The translations under genes were made by a program, and so were the position numbers. From positions 19,525,754-19,589,753 of the forward strand of contig VZDJ01000623.1 of the NCBI GenBank assembly GCA_008694505.1: DNA of 64,000 nt, given 5' to 3'. Within the stretch, counting starts at the first letter, position 1, and every line of letters begins with the position of its first letter. The DNA comes from Cyanoderma ruficeps (Eukaryota; Chordata; Aves; Passeriformes; Timaliidae). Of this stretch, positions 1-10,695 are shown piece after piece. Under the pieces are notes generated by a model, which was not told the DNA's origin, made no database searches, and worked only from the letters and a program-made list of their open reading frames with translations.

Positions 1-750
1 ATTTTTGAGGGGTGTGCTGTTAAAACCCAGCAAGTCCTGGTTGTCCCGGAGGGGTGTGAATGGCAACTGAAGGGTTTTCACTGGACTGAAGTCCAGCTCA
101 TGACTTCCCTTGGCTAAGGGGTCAAGGACCTCTAATGAAGGGGTGGTGGTGGTTGAGACTTTGCTGGGAGTGGAAGAAATGGGCAATTTGCTGAAGATGT
201 CCTTGACTGGTGTTTTAAAGGCCCCCTCTTCTCCCTGTGAGCAGCTGAGCTGTGATATGTTCTCAAGGGGCTGGTTTTCCTGGGGGAAGGGGCCGTCTGC
301 CCCTAACTGGAAAGGGTCAAAGCTGCTGCTTTCTGGCAAAACAAGGACAGGCTCTTCTGAACAAGGCAGTGCTAGGCGCTGTTTCCTTCTGGATCTGCCC
401 ACCTCCCTCCTTTCCCTCCTCTTTATAACTAAAGAGTCAGAAACTGCCTTAGGTGGGGACTTCAGTGTGGTGAACTGTTTCCTCTCCTTTCTGGATGAGT
501 CTGGGAGGAACAAGCTTGGCTCTTCCTTGACCATTACAGTTGAGGCAAATGGGGACAGCCAGGGATCCAGCTGAGCGCCTTCTTCCTCCTTTTTACAAGC
601 ACCCTCAGGGAAAGGAGACAATTCCTCACCAGGCTGGGAGCTGTTCTCCTGTACAGAATGGGATGGGGAAAATAAACCTTCATCACATTGACCCTCCTCC
701 TTGACAGCAGCCGTGGGTAAAGAGGGTGACTCTTCTGCAGACAGTGACAT
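1..750 (-). CDS. FOXM1: FOXM1 last exon, partial
   Basis: Acceptor gtgtttcattgtag precedes codon 432 and the frame stays open for 250 codons to the window edge. Key segments are VKEEG and VKEEP (likely SUMO-type sites), [13 protein letters not shown] followed by SRRKQRL (nuclear-localisation-like basic stretch), [16 protein letters not shown] and LDFSPVK. These match the order of the human C-terminal exon. The terminal acidic activation segment and stop codon are outside the window. Confidence 0.93.
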   Translation of the reverse strand, partial: MSLSAEESPSLPTAAVKEEGQCDEGLFSPSHSVQENSSQPGEELSPFPEGACKKEEEGAQLDPWLSPFASTVMVKEEPSLFLPDSSRKERKQFTTLKSPPKAVSDSLVIKRRERREVGRSRRKQRLALPCSEEPVLVLPESSSFDPFQLGADGPFPQENQPLENISQLSCSQGEEGAFKTPVKDIFSKLPISSTPSKVSTTTTPSLEVLDPLAKGSHELDFSPVKTLQLPFTPLRDNQDLLGFNSTPLKN

Positions 751-3700
751 CTACAATGAAACACAGGTGGCATGCAGTCAGTAGGCAAGCACCTAAGCTA
801 CCCAAAAACCCAAATAACAGTGGAAACAAAGACTGGCATTTCAGGTCAGCAGAAAGAGTGAGAGGAAGATATTCAGGAAGTAGTAACTATAACAGTCTTA
901 GATTGATCTCTGTGAAGTTGATAGAAAGAAGCCTAAGATCACATAGGAAGGATTCTTGCTAAGTGACTGAAAGGCATACCCTTCAGAGCACTCCTGCTCT
1001 GAGGAACTTCTTGAAGTACAGGCAGAAGCAGAGCTGAATATTTCTGTAAAAAATATAACCTCTTTGATTTTTTCTTACATTATCTAAACGGGAATAACAA
1101 AATGAATGAGGACAGCTTTCCCAGAAACCACGGAAAAGGAAGAGAAAAAAAATGAGGTTATCAAAAGAAAAAGAGCACAGGAGAAAGATAAATCATAGCT
1201 GGAGAGAACATAAAGCAGCAGGCATACAAAGGAAAATAGGATTATGGTTAGACAGGACGGAAGAAGCTAAAGCTTTACAGTGTCTAAGCATACAAGAGCA
1301 GTCAGTGAGATGCCAAGAAAAAGATCTGTTTAATAGCTGTTTTTCTTGAGCCCAGAAAACTGTGAACTTCACAGAATTAGCAAACAGCAGATATGGAAAT
1401 CCTTTGGGAAGTGACTACCTGAAATATATTCTCTTTCAGAAGTTCCTTATTGTTACTTGTCTATAGGGCTATCAAAAATATGAATGTTTTAGGATCAGAA
1501 CAAAGCCATTCCTCCCATTCTTCTTTCTTCACATCCCAGCAGTAAAGAAAAATTGTCCTGACCAAGCCATAGAGCCTCCTCTAGTGAATTATAGAAACAT
1601 CCTTAGAGCAAATAAACTAGCAGGTAGTAGTCAGCCTAGAGACAGTAAAGGATAGCAAGGATTATCACTGGCTAGCTCCTATCACTTGGCTTGGAGTCCT
1701 AGATCACCTAGCAAAGATGGCCAAAGGAACCATATGAAGAAAAGGTTCATTGAAGGCAAGAGATACAGAAAAAAAAACAGACAAAAAATCCAACTCAACA
1801 CACCCCTCCTTAAAAAAATCCCTACACCCTCCCTTGCCCCCCTTAAAAAAAAAATGAAGGAAAGAAAGAGAACCACACTAACCCCCTCAAAATTCCTCGG
1901 AAAACAAGAAACCAACCTTTGGAGCAATGCAGACACGCTTATTGCTCTGCAAAGCCTCCGAGCTGTTAAGGGATGCTCCCTGTGCCATGGACAGAGGAAC
2001 CTTCATGGAAGGCTGCAAGACAAGAGGCTGACTCAAAGGAAACTGGATTGGAACCAGGTAGGAGTTGACACGAGGAAGCAAAGGCTTCATCTTTCGGCCT
2101 GGAAGGGAAAAGAAGAAACTCACTTTTCCCTGTTCTCCACTGCTACCACTTGAAACCCTTGCACTTTACAGAAAGTCCTTCTAGACACCCCGAAAGAAGC
2201 ATTTGATCAGATGACTTGCCTTCTCTGCTAATTTTAAGGATTCAAATACCAAGCCAGAAGCCTCATGAACAAGAAAATAACTTTTCATGCAGATCCTACC
2301 CCTCAAGCTGGGGCTCTCACTCCCTTTGAGTGCCCAATGCCCAGCATTTCAGCATCACGTCCTCTCAGACACAATATTGCTTTTCATTTCAAACCTGATA
2401 GTAAGGAGCATAAAAGCTGGCAAACCAGGATAACACACTTCACTTGTGTTCCTAAAGAAATCTGGGAGAGTGCCCCAGATTTACTGGACTGATTCTCTTT
2501 GGCCTAGACTGATGTGGACACTTACGTGAATTCTGGGGTTCAGTTTTGCTTCCCGTGTTCTTCAGAGGAGCTGGAAGATGACTCTTTTGTTGCTGCAGTC
2601 ATTGTGAAACAAGTAAGAGGAGAATGAGAAAAGAGAGAGATTAGAAGAGTCCACATTTATTCTGCTGCCTCACTGAGAACTGTGACACCAGAGGTCTGTG
2701 CTGCACTAATGCAGAGAGAGCAGCTGTCAGCACCCAGCACTCAGGCCGGCTCTAGGTCTGTGCCCCTTGCTGGTTTGCAGCCATGCCATCCCAAAGCCAG
2801 CTGCCCACCAAAAGCTGTGTAGGAAAAGAGATGACATGACAGAGCTGCTCCAGCTGCAGACTCTACTGCAGAAGTGAGCTGGTTTTGGCACCTTCAGCGC
2901 CTGAGGAACAATGAATAGGATGGCTTTATTGTATACTGGATGTCTATACAAACCATAGACCAGAGAGGTGTTCAAATGGAATAGCAGAGGCCACAATGGG
3001 ATCAGAATTCTGAGCAGATGGAAAGAAGGCCAAGGTTGTAGCTGTGACAGAAAAGTGTTTGACTGGATGCTTGCAAATCCATCACTGTTAAAACTGCTGA
3101 ATGCAAGAGCAACAGCAAAGAGGTTCATCTTTCCAAGAGTCACAATGCAGTGAGTTCCAAAATGAAAAAGGAGCACAGAGAGATCCTGTTCCCTCTGGAT
3201 CTGAGCTCCAGAACATATTGGAACTGTTGTCATGGAGATGATTTTACCAGAAATCCGTTTAGGCTTGTTCTCTGAAGCCTATTGGTGTCCATTGCAGCCT
3301 ACTTCAGCAGTAGACTTCCAAGTTGCTCAAAGGTGTGCAGCTTTACCAGCTAGAGAGAGTTTGTGCCATCTGAAGGCAGCCAACCTTTGGCTAGACCCCT
3401 CTCCCCACAAAGGATGTGCACGGAGCTGTATGAGTAGATGCAGCAGTCACCCAGCCCCCTCCCCAAGCCTGCTGTCCTTTCCTTCAGTGACTGGTAAGAA
3501 GAGAATGGAAGACCAAGCCCCAAGCCAGATGACAATTCTTACTGATTCAGAGAACTCAGGCGATGTTGGTGACCCCAAGTCCAGCGGCTGGTGGCAGAAG
3601 ACATTGAGCAGGAAAAAAATTAGGATGAAGTTATCAACCAAAGAGGGACACAAATGGGACATTTTAAACTTGTACAATCTGAGCAAATAAAAGTTAACTA

Positions 3701-6700
3701 TACCCACCCACTGCAGAAAACACAAGACTCTAAACACACCTATACCAGATTCTCAAGCTCTATTTCCCTGACAAAATCTGCCTAAAATACCCAGTTGGGC
3801 CAGGACAATTCCATCCTATGACTGACTTATCAAACAGTGTAGGAACATCTGTTTGGCCTCAGTGGAAAGCTTCTCAATTAGGAATTTGAATCAGACACAT
3901 GGAAAGAAGTCGAACAACCTGACTATTATATTTGGCATGGCATGTGAAGAATAAACATATCCCACAGAAGCTCCAGGTCAAAAGCACAGCCACAGCACCT
4001 TTTCTTTCAAATGCAGAGCTTGTCTATTTGTCAAGTGAAGTGACTGAATCCAGCTTCTACAAAGTGGCTGATGTCAAAGCAGCTTGACCTTACTCTTAAA
4101 ACAAGGTGCATCAGGCTAGTGTGGCATTTAGGAACTGTGTATTTTCTTTGCGTGAGGCAACTCACCTTAAATACCTGGTCCAATGTTAGGCACCGTTTTG
4201 CATTAGGGTGAATAGTCCAGAAGGAGATTTTGCCATTGGCAGGCGTCTCACGGACAAACATATCGTGAAGGGACAGGTTGTGCCGAATGGAGTTCTGGGG
4301 AGAAAGGAGCGAGGGGGAGGTTGAAAAGCAGTAGTTTTGTTATCAGCACAGCAAGGCCTACCTCAAACATGGCTGCCCTAGCAGAGGGATTACATTCCAA
4401 AGTGCAGACAACACTGAACTTTCACATTCACAGCGTACCCAGCCAACCCTGTCATCAGTCTCTTATTCTATGTACTCTTGAGATCCCCATTCTCACTCCA
4501 GTAATCAAACATCCCATCAACTTGTTTAAGTAGGATGAGGCAAGGGATACAAGAAGTGGTACAGCGAACATCTGGAATGACAGTGTATTTGGGGTGGAAT
4601 GTTTAAATGAGTTTCCATCTTGCTTTGCAGGCTGGGGAACAACTTTTCATTTTGTTCCAGAAGGCATGTAACATCACCCACAGCAACTTGACGGCCTGCT
4701 TGTTACCTTCCAACCTGGCTTAGCTACATGTTTAAAATAAGGGAAATGATCCTCAATCCACGTATAGATGTCCTTCAGGGTCATGCGCTTCTTCTCCGTG
4801 CTGTTGATGGCAAACTGGATCATGGCCATGTAGGAGTAAGGAGGTCGTTCTGACACTGAATCCTGCCACGAGGAGGACACAGCAGCAGGAGGAACAGCAG
4901 TAGCAGCAGCTTCCTCTTCAGTCTGAAAGACAAGAAGGGGTGATACATGAATGTTCACGAAGCTGACAAGAAGGCCCATGGAACATCCCTGGATCCTCTG
5001 GGTTCTGCTATTCATATCAGTGAAGGTTAAACTCAGGTTACTTAGAGATAGTGATGCCTAATTCTTGTGAGTCTTCTGATACTTCCTTATCAAAAGTTTT
5101 AGCACATGCTCTTGTATTTTCCTACTCACCTTGACTCTTTCCTCCAGAGGCATGTGATTCTCTTTCTCTGTGTCTTCCTTCAAAGAAGAGGGATTTAGCC
5201 CATCAGATCTCATCTTCCCCAGCCACTGGATGTTGGTGAGGCTGTTGTCCAACACAGAGCTCATTGTCTGACCACTGCCTGTTGGGATAACAAGCCCACA
5301 TAATCACAGAATCATTGAGGTTAAAAAAGTCCTTCAAGACCATCGAGTTCAACCTGTGACCAAACACCACCTTATCACCGAGACCATGGCACTGACTGCA
5401 GCATCCAGTTGTTTCTGGAACATCTGTAGGGATGGTGACTCCAAACCTCCCAGGGCAGTCTGTTCCAATGCTGGACAACCCTTTCAGGGTAGAAATTTCT
5501 CATGATGTCCAATCTGAACTTTCCTTGGCACAGATGGAGGTTATGCCCTTTTGTCCTGTCATTTGTTGCCTAAGTGAAGAAGGCAATGCCCACTCCTCTA
5601 CAGCTTTCTTTCAGGCACTTGTAGAGAGTGATAAGGTCTCTCTGAGCCTTATTTTCTCCAGGCTGAACATCCCCAGCTCTCTCAGCTCTTCCTCATCAGC
5701 TTGTGCTCCAGACCCTTCACCAGCTCTGTTGTCCTTCTCTGGACATGCTCCAGCACCTCAATGTCTTTCCTGTCATGAGTAGCCCAAAACTGGAAACAGA
5801 ACTCAAGGTGTGGCCTCACCAGTGCCAGGTAGAGGTGGACAATCTCTGCCCTGCTCCTGCTGGCCACACTATTGCTCATACAGGCCAGGATGCCATTTGC
5901 CTTCCTGGGCACAGCTGGCTCATGTTCAGCTGCTGTTGACCAGTACTCCCAGGTCCTTTCCTGCTGGGGAGTTTTCCAGACACCTTTCCCCCTGCTTCTA
6001 GCACTGCCTAGGATTGTTGCAATGCAACTGCAGGACCTGGTACCTGGTCTTATCGAACTTCACGCAATCGGCCTTGACCCATGGATCCAACTAGTCCAGA
6101 TCCCTCTGCAGAGCCCTCCTGCTCTCCAGCAGATCCACACTCTCATCCAACTTGGTGTTATCCATGAACTTACTGAGGGTGCACTTGATCCCCTCATCCA
6201 GATCATTGATATAGAGAGTGAACAGGACTGGGCCCAACCCTGAGCCCTGGGGAGCCCCACCCGTCACCAGCTGGATGCAGCACCGTTCAGCACCACCCTC
6301 TGGGCCCGGCCATCCACACAGTTTGACCCAGTGAAGAGTGAACCTGACCAAGTCACGGGCTGCCAGCTTTTCCAGGAGTGTGCTGTGGGAGACAGTGTCA
6401 AAGGCTTTACTGAAGCTCAGGTAGGTTACAGACCCCGCCTTCCCCTTGTCCTAACTCTGCTTTCTCAAAAGTAACCCTGCTACCCCTTCATCTCAGCTGT
6501 CAAAAGGAACACACCTGTCACACTTCTGAAAGATGGTAGTGCAACACTAATACTGTGGAAGGAATTCACCTTGAATTCCTGATTTCATGCATAGTTGCCC
6601 AATTCCTGAAAAGAGCTGCAGCTTTAGAAACAAACGCTCAAACCAGACTATTGCTGTCAACCAAAACAGGACAGTGTTGATCGAGTACTTCAGGAAATAG

Positions 6701-7514
6701 AAAGACTTAGCACAAAACCTAAGTCAGAAGCTCAGATGTTTTCCACCAAAAAAATATGTCCACGATAATCCTTCAGATTTCACTACATATGCAAAGCTAT
6801 GTAGATTATTAGAATCAAATCCATACGTATTTTTTAATTAACAAAATATCAATAATTACTGCATATCAAGATGCACGTGCTGCACTCCTTGGCCCATTTC
6901 ACATCTCTTTGTCACAGGACAAAAGAAAAAAAAAACAACAAAAAACCAGGTAAAGGCTACATACTGTTGGTCTCCTGTTCCTGTCCAACCACAGTATCAG
7001 CTCCTGAATGCCAGAGCGCTGAACTGCCTGCAAGACCAGGTGTCTGTGCAACATTCTTCTCTCTTTCTTGACTCTCTGCAGCCTTGATGGTTGCACTGGC
7101 TTTCTTCTCTGATGGGAGATGCTGCGATGGTGCCGGACCTGCTGAACGGGATGTGCCCCCACTGCTAATGAGAATGAACTTGTTGGGTCCATTGCTGCCA
7201 GACTCTTTTCCTCTTGCTGTCAATGCCGCTATGATGCTCTGGATATCAGCATTTGTAGGGATGGCCACCACCTGTGTGTTGGGCATCGTGGGATGGTCAA
7301 TTATCTTTATTCCCGCTGGGAATTTCTGCAGGCCGCAGTCCCTTTTGTCTTGGGGTTGTCTGTGGTGTTGGTCTTCCTGCCTGTGCTCCTGCTTAGGAGC
7401 CTTTTCATCCTGACCTTTCTTCTCATCTCTTGCCGAAGTACTGGATTCATCATTCTGTGGGAGGGCCAGTTTCCGTCTCTTGAGAATTAAGGGCCTTCGA
7501 GGGCTGGTCCTCAT
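1..7514 (-). CDS. FOXM1: FOXM1, forkhead box M1 (spliced, 3' end truncated by the window)
   Basis: Forkhead transcription factor that drives G2/M genes in the nucleus. The coding sequence joins 7514-6965, 5278-5130, 4922-4707, 4294-4166, 2592-2526, 2098-1917 and 750-1, in consistent phase, giving 681 codons. Visible parts are: an N-terminal region starting [16 protein letters not shown]; a KEN degradation motif at about residues 222-224; the forkhead domain at about 259-348 ([11 protein letters not shown] to LTLDQVFK); a MKPLLPRV segment; and C-terminal VKEE motifs plus FKTPVK and LDFSPVK, which resemble the known SUMO and CDK/PLK1 target regions. Human FOXM1b has 748 residues as I recall, so roughly the last 70-80 residues (the core transactivation domain) are off the left edge. 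The start ATG has A at -3. Identity is certain from the near-identical forkhead and N-terminus. Confidence 0.97.
1917..2098 (-). CDS. FOXM1: FOXM1 coding exon 6
   Basis: Acceptor tcttttcccttccag and donor GTTGGT. It encodes [20 protein letters not shown] and [15 protein letters not shown], which are highly conserved in FOXM1, and ends IAPK in phase 0. The donor GTTGGT is weaker than average. Confidence 0.93.
2526..2592 (-). CDS. FOXM1: FOXM1 coding exon 5 (short linker exon)
   Basis: A 67-nt exon between acceptor caatgactgcag and donor GTAAGT. It encodes [24 protein letters not shown] sequence aligning with the human QQKRPNPEL...KTELPLGAR linker. Phase 0 in and phase 1 out fit both neighbours, and the split codon makes the arginine before [10 protein letters not shown]. 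Found by hand; it is too short to stand out as an open reading frame. Confidence 0.85.
2593..4165 (-). other. FOXM1 intron between the forkhead exon and the linker exon
   Basis: About 1.6 kb. In mammals the alternative A1 exon (15 residues) lies between these two exons. Reading by eye I do not see a convincing counterpart, and the flanking exons join in phase 0 without it. No repeat recognised. Confidence 0.5.
4166..4294 (-). CDS. FOXM1: FOXM1 coding exon 4 (recognition helix and wings)
   Basis: Acceptor ctttctccccag and donor GTGAGT frame 43 codons, residues 306-348. [13 protein letters not shown] is the DNA-recognition helix 3; [10 protein letters not shown] and LTLDQVFK form the wing region. 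A cysteine (about residue 340, in KRCLTLD) stands where I recall tyrosine in human. Confidence 0.96.
4707..4922 (-). CDS. FOXM1: FOXM1 coding exon 3 (start of the forkhead domain)
   Basis: Acceptor cttgtctttcag and donor GTAACA frame 72 codons, residues 234-305. It carries [19 protein letters not shown] and [19 protein letters not shown], the first half of the winged-helix domain, and stops after PGWK. An alanine/valine-rich segment precedes the domain. Confidence 0.96.
5130..5278 (-). CDS. FOXM1: FOXM1 coding exon 2 (KEN-box exon)
   Basis: Acceptor cccaacag ends at 5279 and donor GTGAGT begins at 5129. The exon encodes about residues 184-233, with [12 protein letters not shown] matching the human NSLSNIQWLRKM segment and EKEN containing the APC/C-Cdh1 KEN box. 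An old CR1 insertion lies within about 25 bases of its acceptor (see findings). It ends in phase 0. Confidence 0.92.
5302..6475 (-). mobile_element. CR1 LINE fragment, 5'-truncated, in FOXM1 intron 2
   Basis: Reading the minus strand gives decayed CR1 reverse-transcriptase sequence: [13 protein letters not shown] and ALQRDLD at about 6090-6350, then [19 protein letters not shown] and [20 protein letters not shown] at about 5690-5910. It finishes with the CR1 3' tail and an ATTCTGTGATT-like terminal repeat near 5302. Frameshifts and stops break the frame, so it is inactive. It lies in the same orientation as FOXM1. The truncated 5' boundary near 6475 is approximate. Confidence 0.85.
6965..7514 (-). 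CDS. FOXM1: FOXM1 first coding exon
   Basis: The exon itself runs 7561-6965, with acceptor ccttttgttttgcag just upstream at 7562-7576 and donor GTATGT at 6964-6959. Translation starts at 7514. It encodes residues 1-183 plus one base, including the conserved [20 protein letters not shown] stretch of the N-terminal negative regulatory region. It ends in phase 1. Confidence 0.93.
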
Positions 7515-7561
7515 TATTGATCTATACTGTCACTCTCCATTGAAAGGGAGAGGAACAAATC

Positions 7562-8908
7562 CTGCAAAACAAAAGGTACAACATAAAGGGTGAAGAAAAT
7601 CGTCTGGAGACCTCCCACAGAGCACACATTCTCAGCAGTTGCTACAAAGCTAGGAACACAAAAGGAAAATAAAATTGAAAGCATTTAATAAGGCTGACAA
7701 AGCTACTGAAAAATCAGACTGTACCTCCTTAACCCACACCTTGTGTAACCAGGATGGGAGAGAGATTTGCAGAGTAGATAACTTGCATCATTAAGTATGT
7801 AATAATGAGCAAAGTGTGTATGTGTTTTACAGAAAGATTTAGCTATCATGTGACTTGACCAGCATCAACCAGCAAGCTGGAGGAGGAGGGAAGGTAGGAT
7901 AGAGAAATAAAGCAGCAGATTACACAACCTGCATGAAAAGGGAATTTACAGGTGACTTAAGATCTGGGAAGCAGAGATTATCCTGAACACTACAAAGGCA
8001 CTTAATAAATGCAGTAGAAGTAGGGTGCTTTAAGATGGAAACCAAGTAAATGTGCTAATTCCTTTTGCAGGTCTCAAGAACCAGGTAAACTCATCATTGG
8101 GCAGCATACAATTTAGATGCCAAATTTTGGACAATAGGTGGTTTAGACTATAAATCTGGAAGCAGAGGAAATAAAATTCAGAGATACTGCTTCCAGGGTA
8201 AGATGCTGTGAGAATACTGCTAATAATGCCATCAGGAATTCAGTGGAGCTGAAGCACACAAATTGTGCTTATCATTTATCATTAGAAATGGCAAGCAGAA
8301 TAGAAACAAATACCAAAAAAAAGAGGCCTTTTGCATTTCTAGATTCGACGGGATCAGCAAGTAAACGAGAAGATTCTCAGTAAGAATCCCCTACATTGAT
8401 ACAAAGCAGAGTCCAGCAGACAACAAGCTGAGCTGATGCCCTGTGTACAGGGAGCAGACAGCCCTGCTGCGATCATTCCACGTGGGTTCTGGCACCCGGC
8501 ACAAGCATGGCCCTTTGCGATCTGCTCCACCCCCTCAAGGAGAGATCCCGGTGAGACAGCGCCAAAAGGAGAACCCCGGGCCATCCTCCCAGAGGCTGCG
8601 TCACTTCCCAAGGAGGCCTCGAGCTGCTACCCCCCATACGGGCCCGGGGCCACCGCTGGGTACGCGCGGCCCCGAGGGGCGAGGAGGGCAGCGCCAAAGC
8701 GCTCTCAGCTTCTTCTTCACCCACTCCAGCCCCTGCGCTGCCGCCCTCGACAGCAAGTTCACCTGGGGTTCCGCGGGGCCCTCCCACCCCGGGCCCGGCC
8801 TAGCCGCTGCCCTCTCCCGACCGCTCGGTGGCCTCAGCGCGGCCCTCCGTGAGGTGCCGACCCTTGCCAGGGCGCTGGAGGACCCGGCGGGCACAGGTGG
8901 CGACTCAC
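7562..8908 (-). other. FOXM1 intron 1
   Basis: About 1.35 kb between the inferred non-coding exon and the first coding exon. AT-rich over most of its length, becoming GC-rich beyond about 8500 where it enters the promoter CpG island. No repeat or RNA gene recognised; the GC-rich open frames on both strands here look like composition artefacts. Confidence 0.6.
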
Positions 8909-8990
8909 CAGCTGCCCGGCCGGGCAGGGCCGATGCGGGGCGGCGGCGGCCCCGGCGCTCCCGGAGCGGCCCCGGTTTGAATTTGGCGCC
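8909..8990 (-). other. FOXM1: FOXM1 5' non-coding exon (approximate 5' end)
   Basis: On the minus strand a strong donor, cagctg followed by gtgagt, is at 8909/8908 inside the CpG island, with the first coding exon acceptor at 7562. This fits a non-coding first exon. The transcription start is not visible; the stated upper limit is placed at the E2F/CHR-like cluster and is approximate. Confidence 0.55.
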
Positions 8991-9170
8991 CGGCGCAGCG
9001 CTGGCCCAGTCACGTGCCGGCCTGCGCCAGTGAGCGGCGGCGGGGGCGGGGCCGGCCGGGCCGGGCCAATCGGCGTGCAGGAGGCGCGTCCGCGGCGGGC
9101 CGGGCCAATGGGCGGCGGCCGCGGGGGATACGGATGTGCGGGCGGGATAGAGCCCGGGCCGCTCCGGGAT

Positions 9171-9410
9171 CGCATTGTCCTGCCCGCCCCGACCCTGTCC
9201 CGGGACAGCCGCTCCCGCCCCTCCTGGGGCAGTGCCGGCAGCTCCCTTTTACCATGCTGCCCGCGGCTGGGAGTCCTGCTGTGCGCCTGGGCCGCCGGCA
9301 TTGCGCTGACTCCTGGTGAAGAGCTACGGAGTTTTACCGTTTAACGCGCGTGTCGCGGCTGCGCCGGCCTAGGGGGGCCCGCAGGACTCCCTGAGCACGC
9401 TGCGACTTAG
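9171..9410 (+). other. RHNO1: RHNO1 5' non-coding exon (approximate start)
   Basis: A consensus donor, gacttag followed by gtaagc, at 9410/9411 at the edge of the CpG island supports a non-coding first exon spliced to the acceptor at 10628. The start site is not determinable; 9171 is a placeholder within the GC-rich promoter. Confidence 0.5.
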
Positions 9411-9479
9411 GTAAGCAGCCAGGCTCTTGCGGTCTCGTACATTTCTCATGACGTGTTACCGAATTTCCGTGTCTGTGCT

Positions 9480-10112
9480 GATCTACGATAAATCCGGCTG
9501 GGTGAACATGAGCCAGCTGTGCCCAGGTGGCCAAGAAGGCCAATGGCACCTGGCCTGGATCAGCAACGGTGTAGTCGGCAGGAGCAGGGCAGGGATTGTT
9601 CCTCTGTACTCGGCACTGCGGAGGCACTCGAGTGCTGTGCCCAGTTCCGGGCTCCTCACTTCAGGAAGGACATTGAGGTGCTGGAGTGGGCCCTGAGAAG
9701 GACAACACAGCAGGTCTGGAGCACAAGTCCTACGAGGAGTGGCTGAGGGAGCTGGGGGTGTTCAGCCTGGAGAAAAGGAGGCTCAAGGGAGACCTTATTG
9801 CTCTCTACAACAGCTTGAAAGGAGGGTACAGCCAGGTGGGGATTGGCCTTTTCTGTCAGGCACCCAGTGATGGAACAAAGGGACGTTGTCTTAAGCTGCA
9901 CCAGGGGAGGTTTAGGTTGAGCATTAGAAGAATTTCTTCACAGGAAAGGTGATTAGACATGGTTATGGGCTGCCCAGGGAGGTAGTCACTGTCTCTGAAG
10001 GTGTTTAAGCAAAGACTGGATGCAGCACTTAGTGCCATGGTGGTGTTCGCCCATAGGTTGGATTTGATGCTCTCAGAGGTGTTTTCCAACGAAATTGATT
10101 CTCTGATCTGTT
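9480..10112 (+). mobile_element. CR1 LINE fragment in RHNO1 intron 1
   Basis: Sense-orientation CR1 3' region. Broken frames read SRAGIVPLYSALRRH, then GLEHKSYEEWLRELGVFSLE and KRRLKGDLIALYNSLKGG, which is the C-terminal part of the CR1 ORF2 protein, followed by the 3' UTR (gttggatttgatgctctcag) and a degenerate ATTCTCTGATCTG tail. 5'-truncated and frameshifted, hence inactive. Confidence 0.85.
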
Positions 10113-10695
10113 TTCCAATGGAAATTTAAATACACTGTTACTTCAGTTCAAACCCATTCATTAGGTAAAACAAACAAATCATGCAAGATCTGTAGAATAC
10201 ACGAGGGAGATGTCAACTCTGTTCTATAAAAAACAAATTTAAAATCTCTAGAAATTAAAACATGCATGTAGTCAGCAACTAGAAAGGGAAAGAATTCTGA
10301 TTATCTTGGCCCTATAATATCTTCTTGGTACTACTACTTGGTACTACAAACCAGATTGAATTGAAAAAAAGGCAATAATTTTTTTTACTTTTTTCTCTTT
10401 TGATAGCTGACTTGATATAGCTGGATCAGTAGGTCAACTGCTCCCATTCCTGCAGTGCATTTCTAAATCTACCTGAAACTTGACAAAAGGTTCAAGAACT
10501 ACTGTTGTGAAAAAGTCTGCCATGGGATGTATACACTGTGCTGCTGCATAAATGTTTTGCTTTTGTTAAAAACTACATCTGAGATTTCCAAACAAGTTTG
10601 TCTTAACCCATTTATTTGCCTTCTACAGATTTGAGAGCACTTTATCATCTCCTCGGGGTGCTTCCCTCTTTCTTCAATCGGTTCCAACAAGCATC

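Larger units (their letters stand above)
8500..9410. promoter_or_regulatory. CpG island, bidirectional FOXM1/RHNO1 promoter
   Basis: A GC- and CpG-dense block lies between two divergently oriented genes. Visible motifs: TTTGAA (CHR-type) at 8976-8981 directly abutting TTTGGCGC (perfect E2F consensus TTTSSCGC) at 8982-8989; E-box CACGTG at 9011-9016; CCAAT boxes at 9066-9070 and 9105-9109, 39 bp apart. This set (E2F, CHR, NF-Y) is typical of cell-cycle promoters. FOXM1 and RHNO1 are known to share a bidirectional promoter in mammals. Confidence 0.8.

Noticed and set aside
110..574. 154-codon plus-strand ORF
   Set aside because: Shadow of the FOXM1 last exon, whose minus-strand frame matches the known protein throughout.
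5682..6351. Minus-strand ORFs resembling reverse transcriptase
   Set aside because: Pieces of a decayed CR1 element rather than a host gene; frames are broken.
8354..9344. Overlapping GC-rich ORFs on both strands in the FOXM1/RHNO1 promoter
   Set aside because: Same compositional artefact; the region is better explained as a bidirectional promoter with non-coding first exons.
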